The notes under the pieces are model-generated. The model had not been told where the DNA came from, searched no databases, and was given only the letters and a program-made list of their open reading frames with translations. The position numbers and the translations under genes are program-made. A DNA stretch of 19,905 bases from Bacillota bacterium (GTDB lineage: Bacteria; Bacillota; Bacilli; Paenibacillales; Paenibacillaceae): contig JAEZCJ010000162.1 in the NCBI GenBank assembly GCA_023433615.1, positions 1-19,905 on the forward strand. Direction: 5' to 3'. Positions 14,005 through 19,905 of the stretch are shown here, in pieces. The stretch's first letter is position 1, and each line of letters starts with the position of its first letter.

Positions 14005-14643
14005 ATGAGCGGCAAGGCGATACGTGGAATCGGCACGATGGTGCTGTGCTGGCTGGCTGCTTTCGTTGTCGTCGTGGTCAGTACGTCTCCGTCTGCCAAA
14101 GCGTTGAATTTTGCGGTCTATTCGCTAGTAGAGCTGGCAGCGGGGGCGGATCATGCATTCGTCGGGACCGTGACGGGCAATTCGAAAGGCAATGAAGACT
14201 GGTACGATTGGTATACGCTGCGCGTCGACATTCCGCTGCATGGCGGGTTCGCGAAGGGGCATGAGGTCAAGGTGCGGGTGACGCAGTTCGCCGACGAGGG
14301 CGTGCTGGATAAAGGGGCCAACTATTTGTTCCTGCTCGATGATTACGGGGTCGAGGGCTATAGTATCAGCGGGGTGCACCAAGGATTTATCAAGCTGAAG
14401 AACGGCATGGCCGAATCCCGCTTCTACGAGCAGGAGGAGATCGACAGCTATCTGGGGCGCTACGGGCTCAAGGTGAAGACGATCTACGAGCGACTGCTGC
14501 CGGCGGAGGAAGCGCCGATCCCGGTAAGCGGGCACGGCAGAGGCACGGAGACGGCCATCGCCTGGGTTGCGGGCATTGCGCTAGCAGGGATGCTGGTCGG
14601 CCTGTATTATAGAAGTCGCCGCATGAAGAATAGAGCGAAATAA
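14005..14643 (+). CDS. Exported membrane-anchored protein of unknown function
   Basis: About 212 aa. An N-terminal hydrophobic segment (about 11-26) with basic residues before it and SPSAKA (28-33) after it looks like a signal peptide or anchor. An extracellular domain of ~145 residues follows, with ADHAFVGTVTGNS (48-60), VDIPLHGGFAKGHEVKV (74-90) and LDKGANYLFLLDD (101-113). This VGTV...KG...GxxYLFL pattern recalls beta-rich secreted domains seen in several uncharacterised Bacillota proteins. A C-terminal membrane helix (about 184-201) with basic tail RSRRMKNR anchors it. AAGGGGAG lies 5 nt before ATG 14005 and only 2 nt before ATG 14002, so 14005 is preferred. It follows the SEDS-like gene on the same strand behind an ECF-type promoter, suggesting an envelope-stress role. 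I do not recognise it further. Confidence 0.7.
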   Translation: MSGKAIRGIGTMVLCWLAAFVVVVVSTSPSAKALNFAVYSLVELAAGADHAFVGTVTGNSKGNEDWYDWYTLRVDIPLHGGFAKGHEVKVRVTQFADEGVLDKGANYLFLLDDYGVEGYSISGVHQGFIKLKNGMAESRFYEQEEIDSYLGRYGLKVKTIYERLLPAEEAPIPVSGHGRGTETAIAWVAGIALAGMLVGLYYRSRRMKNRAK

Positions 14644-14645
14644 CG

Positions 14646-14676
14646 AAGGCTTCGTCATCCCTTGACGGAGCCTTTG
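14646..14676 (+). terminator. Hairpin after the exported protein gene
   Basis: AAGGCTTCGTC (14646-14656) pairs with GACGGAGCCTT (14664-14674), 11 bp with one T-G pair, loop ATCCCTT, followed by only TG after a short CTTT. It lies 2 nt after the stop. The T tract is poor, so efficiency is uncertain. Confidence 0.55.
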
Positions 14677-14768
14677 CTGCGTGCTATCATTACGACTAAT
14701 CACTTTATTTTGGCAGTATGGTAACATGGTAGCACGTTAATACGATAAAGCATATGTGGGTGAAAACG

Positions 14769-15992
14769 ATGTCCAAACCTAAAGGTTTCGAAAAACCGGT
14801 CGGCGTGAAGGATTACTTGCCGAATGCGGTAGCCAAGCTGCGCCATATCGAGCGTCACGTGCTGGACTGCATGAAGCGTTGGGGCTATGAGCAGATCATG
14901 ACGCCGACGATGGAATATTACGATACGGTAGGCGTCGCGAGCTCGACGTCCGATCAGAAGCTGTTCAAGCTGCTCAATAACCGCGGGACGACGCTCGTGC
15001 TGCGCTCGGACATGACGGCGCCGATCGCGCGCGTGACGGCCTCGCTGCTGAAGGAGACGCCGTTCCCGATTCGATTGTCCTATCATTCGAACGTATTCCG
15101 CGCGATCGAGGAGGAAGCGGGTCGCGAGGCCGAGTTCTTCCAGACGGGCGTCGAGCTGGTCGGCGACCCTACCCCCGAAGCGGATGCCGAGGTGGTTGCG
15201 CTGGCGATTGCTTCGCTGAAGGCGGCAGGCGTGGATCGGTTCAAAATCGCGATCGGCCACGTCGGTTTCTTGAACGGCCTGCTGGAAGAAACGCTGAGCG
15301 GCCGCGAAGAGGCGCAAGAAGAGCTGAAGGCATGCTTGCTCGGTCGCGACTATGTCGGCTATCGGGAACGTCTGCGCGGCCTGGCGCTGGCTGAACCGGT
15401 GACGAAGGAGCTTGAGGGCATCCTGCGCCTGCGCGGCGGTCAAGAGGTATGCCGGCAGGCACGCGAACTGAGCGGCGACGCGACGGCTCAGGCAGCGACG
15501 GAGCATCTGTGCGCCATGTGGGACGTATTGGCTGCCTACGGCGTAACGGAGCATGTGCTGATCGATCTGACGATGATCGGGGATTTCTCCTATTATACGG
15601 GCATGACGTTCGAGGGCTACGCCGCGGACCTGGGATTTCCGGTCGTCAGCGGCGGACGCTACGACAATCTGCTGCAGCAATTCGGGCGTCCGGCGCCGGC
15701 AACGGGCTTCGCGCTCAAGACGACGCGGATCGTCGAGTTGATCGGCGAAGAGGCGGAAGAACCGGCACGCGTGCTCATCGGCTATGATGCCGACGGGCTG
15801 GCGGACGCATTGGCGGAAGCTTCGCGGCTGCGCGGCGACGGGTATGTCGTCGTGACGGAGCGGATGGCAGCTACGGAAGCGGAGGAGCTGGCGGCAGCGA
15901 GTGCCGGCGCTGGCGGGACGCTGAGCCACAAAGGCACGGAGTACGGGCGGTTCGTCGGATACGTGAACGGGAAGGGGGCTGGCAGGGCATGA
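14769..15992 (+). CDS. hisZ: ATP phosphoribosyltransferase regulatory subunit
   Basis: HisZ is a histidyl-tRNA-synthetase-like protein without tRNA charging; it forms the active complex with short-form HisG for the first step of histidine synthesis. At 407 aa it fits. Class II synthetase motifs are visible: LVLRSDMTAPIARV (77-90), IRLSYHSNVFR (102-112) and FFQTGVELVG (123-132). GDFSYYTGMTFEGY and VVSGGRYDNLL lie near 273-304. The C-terminal third is more divergent, as in other HisZ. ATG 14769 is favoured because GTGGGTGA lies 5-6 nt upstream; ATG 14754 would add five residues with no ribosome site. It is the first gene of the his operon and overlaps hisG by 4 nt. Confidence 0.95.
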   Translation: MSKPKGFEKPVGVKDYLPNAVAKLRHIERHVLDCMKRWGYEQIMTPTMEYYDTVGVASSTSDQKLFKLLNNRGTTLVLRSDMTAPIARVTASLLKETPFPIRLSYHSNVFRAIEEEAGREAEFFQTGVELVGDPTPEADAEVVALAIASLKAAGVDRFKIAIGHVGFLNGLLEETLSGREEAQEELKACLLGRDYVGYRERLRGLALAEPVTKELEGILRLRGGQEVCRQARELSGDATAQAATEHLCAMWDVLAAYGVTEHVLIDLTMIGDFSYYTGMTFEGYAADLGFPVVSGGRYDNLLQQFGRPAPATGFALKTTRIVELIGEEAEEPARVLIGYDADGLADALAEASRLRGDGYVVVTERMAATEAEELAAASAGAGGTLSHKGTEYGRFVGYVNGKGAGRA

Positions 15993-16621
15993 AGGAAATG
16001 CTGATGGTAGCAATGCCGAAGGGGCGGATCTATAAGCAGGCTTCGAAGCTTTTTCGCGAAGCGGGGCTGCCGATTCCGGAAGACTTCGACGATACGCGCA
16101 AGCTGATTCTCGAAGCGCCGGAGGCGGGCATGGCGTTCATCATGGCGAAGCCGGTCGATGTGCCGACTTACGTGGAGTACGGGGTCGCCGATATCGGCGT
16201 CGTCGGCAAGGACGTGCTGATGGAGGAGAACCGGGACGTGTACGAGCTGCTCGACCTCGGCATCGCCAAGTGCCGGATGTCCGTAATCGGGTTGCCGGAC
16301 TGGAAGCCGGTCATTAATCCGCGGGTGGCGACGAAGTATCCGAACGTGGCATCGCAATATTTTCGCGAGCGGGGGCAGCAGGTGGAGGTCATCAAGCTGA
16401 ACGGCTCGATCGAGCTGGCGCCGCTGATCGGCCTGGCGGACCGGATCGTCGACATGGTCGAGACCGGACAGACGCTCAAGGATAACGGGCTGGTCGAGAT
16501 GGAATCGATCTTCGGCATTACGAGCCGCTTGATCGCCAATCGCGTCAGCTATCGCATGAAGAACGAAGCGATCCAGAGCCTGTGCGATCGGCTCCAGCAG
16601 ACGCTGTCGGCGAAGGCATAG
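15989..16621 (+). CDS. hisG: ATP phosphoribosyltransferase, short form
   Basis: Catalyses condensation of ATP and PRPP to phosphoribosyl-ATP, the committed, feedback-inhibited step of histidine synthesis. At 210 aa it is the short HisG that needs HisZ. MPKGRIY (9-15) opens the protein, DIGVVGKDVL (68-77) follows, and the PRPP-binding segment is DRIVDMVETGQTLKDNGL (151-168). The ATG overlaps the hisZ stop (ATGA), so stoichiometric production by coupling is likely. The gene ends at TAG 16619-16621, 36 nt before hisD. Confidence 0.96.
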   Translation: MKEMLMVAMPKGRIYKQASKLFREAGLPIPEDFDDTRKLILEAPEAGMAFIMAKPVDVPTYVEYGVADIGVVGKDVLMEENRDVYELLDLGIAKCRMSVIGLPDWKPVINPRVATKYPNVASQYFRERGQQVEVIKLNGSIELAPLIGLADRIVDMVETGQTLKDNGLVEMESIFGITSRLIANRVSYRMKNEAIQSLCDRLQQTLSAKA

Positions 16622-16657
16622 GACTGAGGGCTTGAAGGCGGGAAGGGGATAACGAAC

Positions 16658-17953
16658 ATGCGTATAATGGCGGCTGAGCAATTCCGTTTGAAGCGTGAGG
16701 TAGAGTACGGCACGCCGGAGCAGAACGAGGCGGTGCGCGAGATCGTCGCGGCGGTCCAGGCCGAAGGCGACGCGGCGCTGCTCCGCTACACGGCGCAGCA
16801 TGACCGCGTGACGCTGGACGCGGGGTCGCTGCGCGTTACCGATGCGGAGATCGCGGCGGCGTATGACCGCGTAGACGGCGCATTCCTGGACGCGATTCGC
16901 GAGGCGGCGGTGAACGTGAGGGCCTTCCACGAGAAGCAGAAGCGCAATTCGTGGATGGAGCTGCAGCCGGACGGCACGCTGCTGGGCCAGATTCTGCGGC
17001 CGCTCAAGCGGGTCGGCGTCTATGTGCCGGGCGGCAAGGCGGCGTATCCGTCGTCCGTGCTGATGAACGTCATTCCGGCGCAGGTCGCCGGCGTGCCCGA
17101 GATCGTGATGGTCACGCCGCCTGCGACGGGCGGCAAGGCAGGCATCGACCCGTACATTCTCGTCGCGGCCGCCGAGGCCGGCGTGAAGGAGATGTACCGG
17201 GTCGGCGGGGCGCAGGCGATTGCCGCGCTCGCATACGGCACGGATTCGATTCCGCCGGTCGATAAGATCTGCGGACCGGGCAATATTTATGTGGCGCTGG
17301 CGAAGCGCGCCGTGTTCGGCGCCGTCGACATCGACAGCATCGCCGGGCCGAGCGAGATCGTCGTGCTGGCGGACGAGACGGCGAACGCAGCCTATGTGGC
17401 GGCGGATCTGCTGTCGCAGGCGGAGCATGACGAGATGGCATCGGCCATTCTCGTGACGCCGTCGGCGGCGCTGGCCGAGGCGGTCGCCGCCGAGGTCGAG
17501 CGCCAGCTGGCGCAGCTGCCGCGGGAAGCGATCGCGCGGAAGTCGATCGACGACTACGGCGCGATCCTGCTGGTAGGCAGCATGGAGGACGGCATCGCGG
17601 TCGTGAACAAGCTGGCGCCGGAGCATCTCGAGATCATGGCCGCGGATCCGATGGAATACCTCGGCATGATCGAGAACGCCGGGGCGATCTTCCTCGGCGA
17701 CTACAGCTCGGAGCCGGTGGGCGATTACTTCGCCGGACCGAACCATATCATCCCGACGAACGGCACGGCGCGGTTCTCGTCGCCGGTGAACGTGGATGAC
17801 TTCTTGAAGAAATCGAGCTTGATCCGATACAGCAAGGCGGCGCTGATGGCCAGCGGCGACAAGATCATGACGCTCGCGCGCCATGAGGGGCTGGAAGGCC
17901 ACGCGCGCGCCATCGAGCTCCGGCTCGAGCAGGAGCGGGGCGGGCAAGGGTAG
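16658..17953 (+). CDS. hisD: Histidinol dehydrogenase
   Basis: A zinc enzyme performing the last two NAD-dependent oxidations from histidinol to histidine. At 431 aa it is full length. Landmarks are VYVPGGKAAYPSSVLMN (121-137), ICGPGNIYVALAKR (204-217), AGPSEIVVLADETANA (229-244), the zinc-ligand region LLSQAEHDEM (251-260, Q254 and H257), the catalytic pair APEHLE (E322, H323) and D356 in VGDYF. AAGGGG lies 9 nt before ATG 16658. GC content is visibly higher in this gene than in the accessory genes upstream. hisB should follow directly but is 746 bp away. Confidence 0.97.
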   Translation: MRIMAAEQFRLKREVEYGTPEQNEAVREIVAAVQAEGDAALLRYTAQHDRVTLDAGSLRVTDAEIAAAYDRVDGAFLDAIREAAVNVRAFHEKQKRNSWMELQPDGTLLGQILRPLKRVGVYVPGGKAAYPSSVLMNVIPAQVAGVPEIVMVTPPATGGKAGIDPYILVAAAEAGVKEMYRVGGAQAIAALAYGTDSIPPVDKICGPGNIYVALAKRAVFGAVDIDSIAGPSEIVVLADETANAAYVAADLLSQAEHDEMASAILVTPSAALAEAVAAEVERQLAQLPREAIARKSIDDYGAILLVGSMEDGIAVVNKLAPEHLEIMAADPMEYLGMIENAGAIFLGDYSSEPVGDYFAGPNHIIPTNGTARFSSPVNVDDFLKKSSLIRYSKAALMASGDKIMTLARHEGLEGHARAIELRLEQERGGQG

Positions 17954-18064
17954 GCACCTGATGGGCATGATTGCGCTCTGTCGGCATGCGAGGTAACGGG
18001 TAAGCGAGAGGCTGGCGAAAAGCGGCAGGCCGGACGGCCAGCGGCAGGGAACAAGACGTCGAGC

Positions 18065-18273
18065 CTGGCAGCAGGGTTGGCGGGAACCTCAGGGCTGGCG
18101 GAGTGTGAATAGGCGTTAGCCGGCAGGCAGATGGCATGGCGGAAGGTTGGAAGTGTGCCTAACGTAACGCGGCGGAGCAGTCGGGAGAATCAGGCACGAC
18201 ATCAAGTGCTGGCAGAAGGTTGGCAGTAAGAGTAAGGCTGGCGAGGTAGTAGGGGTTACTTGCAGGCAGGTGG
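18065..18273 (+). repeat. Two degenerate ~65-bp direct repeats
   Basis: Copy A (18065-18133) and copy B (18209-18273) share, in order, CTGGCAG, GGTTGGC, GGCTGGCG, GGNGTTA and GCAGGCAG followed by TGG, with similar spacing, about 144 bp apart. A partial third copy (GGCTGGCGAAAAG then GCGGCAGG) begins near 18011. Read by eye; alignment length is approximate. Confidence 0.55.
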
Positions 18274-18395
18274 AACGTCGAGCGTCAGCAAGAAGGCGAT
18301 GCAGTGCGCGCTGCCGAGCCTGCCGCAGCCGGAAATAAGGTAGAATTGTGCCACTGTTGTGGGCGATGACGCGAAGTTCGGCGAAGGAAGGGTAA

Positions 18396-18510
18396 AAAGT
18401 ACAACTAATTCAGGCGAATTCGCTCGGTAAGGCGCTTCTCGAAGAATTAGTTGTATCATTTACCTCTATTTTACGAGAATCAGGGATATCGCTAATAATA
18501 GTTGTACTTT
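18396..18510. repeat. 115-bp palindromic intergenic element (REP/MITE-like)
   Basis: The outer 12-bp inverted ends are AAAGTACAACTA (18396-18407) and TAGTTGTACTTT (18499-18510). A second inverted pair, TACAACTAATTC (18400-18411) and GAATTAGTTGTA (18444-18455), shares the left arm, so the AGTTGTA arm occurs twice on the right. It is much more AT-rich than its surroundings. No transposase frame is inside. Resemblance to dispersed AGTTGTAC-type repeats of Paenibacillus genomes is from memory. A promoter-like TTTACG-18 nt-AATAAT (18470-18499) points toward hisB. Confidence 0.6.
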
Positions 18511-18699
18511 CTTGCACTAATCTGCCCTCGCCAACCGCTATGCCGACCTCGAACAGCCCAGCCGACCGCCTTACGGACCGCCGAACACCGCCCTCGAACT
18601 AGCCGACTCGCCAAGCTGCCGCAGATCGTCCGTACACCGGGTATCCGGATAACGAAGCAAGTACATCCATAATCCACGTTAGAAAGAAGGTCATTCCCA

Positions 18700-19299
18700 A
18701 TGACAGAATCGGTGAAGCGCACAGCGGAAATCGCCCGCAAGACCAATGAAACGGACATTAAGCTGAGCTTCGCGCTTGACGGCACGGGCCAGACATCGCT
18801 CGAGACCGACGTGCCGTTCCTGAACCACATGCTGGACCTGTTCACGAAGCACGGCCAATTCGACCTCACGGTCGATGCGCGCGGCGACGTCGACATCGAC
18901 GACCATCACACGGTCGAAGACATCGGCATCTGTATTGGCCACACGATTCGCGAGGCGCTCGGCGACAAGCGCGGCATTAAGCGCTATGCCAGCGTGTTCA
19001 TCCCGATGGACGAGGCGCTCGCGCAGGTCATCATCGACGTGAGCAACCGTCCGCACTTCGAATACCGCGCGGAATACCCGTCGCAGACGGTCGGCAGCTT
19101 CCAGACGGAGATGGTGGAAGAATTCCTCTGGAAGCTCGCGCTCGAGGCGCGGATCACGCTGCATGTCATCGTGCACTACGGCCGCAACACGCACCACATG
19201 ATCGAAGCGGTGTTCAAGGCGCTGGGCCGCGCGCTCGACGAAGCGACAAGCATCGATCCGCGCGTGCAAGGCGTGCCTTCGACGAAGGGCGTGCTCTAG
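18700..19299 (+). CDS. hisB: Imidazoleglycerol-phosphate dehydratase
   Basis: Catalyses dehydration of imidazole glycerol phosphate to imidazole acetol phosphate using manganese. At 199 aa it is the monofunctional form without a phosphatase domain. Metal-ligand motifs are intact: FLNHMLDLF (40-48), DDHHTVED (67-74), the second-half copy THHMIEA (164-170) with KALGRALDEAT following, and the terminal GVPSTKGVL. The ribosome site AAGAAGG lies 9 nt upstream. It is separated from hisD by the repeat-bearing gap and from hisH by a single base. Confidence 0.97.
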   Translation: MTESVKRTAEIARKTNETDIKLSFALDGTGQTSLETDVPFLNHMLDLFTKHGQFDLTVDARGDVDIDDHHTVEDIGICIGHTIREALGDKRGIKRYASVFIPMDEALAQVIIDVSNRPHFEYRAEYPSQTVGSFQTEMVEEFLWKLALEARITLHVIVHYGRNTHHMIEAVFKALGRALDEATSIDPRVQGVPSTKGVL

Positions 19300-19300
19300 C

Positions 19301-19905
19301 ATGATCGCGATCATCGACTACGGCATGGGCAACCTCCACAGCGTGTCGAAGGCAGTGGAACGGCTCGGCTTCGAGGCGGTACTGACCTCCGATTCGCGCA
19401 CGATCCTCGAGGCGGAAGGCGCGATCCTGCCCGGCGTCGGCGCGTTCGGCGACGCGATGCAGAATCTGCGTAACACGGGTCTGGACGAAGTGACGCGCTA
19501 CTATGCGCAGTCCGGCAAGCCGCTGCTCGGCATCTGCCTCGGCATGCAGCTGCTCTTCGAGGAGAGCGAAGAATACGGGCCGGCGGAAGGGCTCGGCCTG
19601 CTGCCAGGCAGAGTCGTACGCTTCCGCGGCAGCTTCAAGATCCCGCACATGGGCTGGAATCGCCTCGAATTCCGCCAGCCGAGCCCGCTCTTCGAAGGGC
19701 TGCAGCAGGAGCACGCGTACTTCGTTCACTCCTTCCACGCCTTGCCGGAGCGGGAAGGGGATCTGCTAGCCGTGACCGACTACAACGGGCCGGTGACGGC
19801 GATCGTCGGACGCGGCCAATTGTTCGGCATGCAGTTCCACCCCGAGAAGAGCGGCGATACAGGCGTGGCGCTGCTGCGCAATTTCCTTACCTTGACCGGC
19901 AGCCG
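19301..19905 (+). CDS. hisH: Imidazole glycerol phosphate synthase, glutamine amidotransferase subunit (partial)
   Basis: HisH supplies ammonia from glutamine to HisF. Translation from ATG 19301, one base after the hisB stop, gives 201 residues and remains open at the window end. Only a few C-terminal residues should be missing, since the family is about 200-215 aa. The class I amidotransferase triad is complete: Cys79 in GICLGMQLLF, and His180 and Glu182 in FHPEKSG. IIDYGMGNLHS (4-14), GVGAFGDAM and KIPHMGWNRL are further HisH marks. Confidence 0.95.
   Translation, partial: MIAIIDYGMGNLHSVSKAVERLGFEAVLTSDSRTILEAEGAILPGVGAFGDAMQNLRNTGLDEVTRYYAQSGKPLLGICLGMQLLFEESEEYGPAEGLGLLPGRVVRFRGSFKIPHMGWNRLEFRQPSPLFEGLQQEHAYFVHSFHALPEREGDLLAVTDYNGPVTAIVGRGQLFGMQFHPEKSGDTGVALLRNFLTLTGS

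Larger units (their letters stand above)
17954..18699 (+). other. 746-bp non-coding gap inside the his operon, repeat-rich
   Basis: No credible gene is present: possible frames are short, lack ribosome sites and have biased composition. The left part (about 17960-18390) is G-rich on the plus strand and contains degenerate copies of TGGC-based units. The middle carries a 115-bp inverted-repeat element (18396-18510). The right part (about 18520-18650) is C-rich, as if carrying the same units inverted (CGCCAAC, GCCGAC, CGCCAAG). The last 20 bp carry the hisB ribosome site AAGAAGG (18684-18690). No strong terminator hairpin with a T tract is visible after hisD. Confidence 0.7.

Noticed and set aside
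14681..14768. Possible T-box leader before hisZ (TGGTAGCACG, plus GTGCTA/TAGCAC arms)
   Set aside because: The T-box core TGGNACC is broken by a mismatch, there is no terminator hairpin after it, and the 125-bp gap is too short for stem I plus antiterminator.
14700..17968. Very long minus-strand frames (437 and 728 codons) opposite hisZ, hisG and hisD
   Set aside because: High-GC codon bias of the his genes removes antisense stops; the products are Arg- and His-rich and the plus-strand genes are certain.
18256..18459. 67-codon minus-strand frame in the his gap
   Set aside because: No ribosome site, no family resemblance, and it crosses into the inverted-repeat element.
18396..18510. CRISPR array or insertion sequence
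   Set aside because: There are no regularly spaced identical repeats and no transposase frame; the pattern is inverted repeats in a short AT-rich element.

Overview
The window looks like a chromosomal segment of a moderately high-GC member of the Bacillota, most likely Paenibacillus or a close relative. This rests on three things: strong GGAGG-type ribosome binding sites, a Bacillales-type rRNA/tRNA cluster, and the block hprK-lgt-ppaX-yvoF next to hisZ-hisG-hisD-hisB-hisH, which follows the Bacillus subtilis order. The genus is inference; no species call is possible from sequence reading alone.

Layout. Positions 1-886 hold the 3' end of a 23S rRNA gene, six tRNA genes (Met, Val, Asp, Phe, Tyr, Lys) and an intrinsic terminator; no 5S gene lies between the 23S and the tRNAs. 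Next come a TagO/WecA-type sugar-phosphate transferase (949-1905), a PucR/CdaR-type regulator (1999-3120) and an MsmX/UgpC-type sugar ABC transporter ATPase (3213-4334), closed by a strong convergent terminator. On the minus strand a DUF4386-like membrane protein and an NAD-dependent epimerase-like protein form a two-gene operon (6052-4407), divergent from an AraC-type regulator (6174-7178).

From 7316 to 10487 runs the operon hprK, lgt, ppaX and a YvoF-like acetyltransferase, with overlapping genes, ending at a 24-bp perfect hairpin. Between this block and the histidine operon sit two accessory regulator-target modules: TetR plus a phosphotransferase-fold kinase (10629-12121), and PadR plus an unusual SEDS (FtsW/RodA-like) protein carrying an N-terminal helical prefix (12241-13901). 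They are followed by a small exported, membrane-anchored protein behind a good ECF-sigma-type promoter (13931-14643). In B. subtilis yvoF and hisZ are neighbours, so this 4-kb stretch is best read as an insertion into conserved synteny.

The his operon starts at 14769. hisZ-hisG-hisD are tightly packed, but hisD and hisB are separated by 746 bp without a credible gene. That gap contains a 115-bp element with 12-bp inverted ends, flanked by G-rich degenerate repeats on the left and C-rich ones on the right. hisH runs off the window end.

The most interesting items are the diverged SEDS protein under PadR control beside an ECF-promoter-driven envelope protein, the repeat-filled gap inside the his operon, and a set of well-formed operator palindromes in front of the PucR-linked, TetR and PadR genes.
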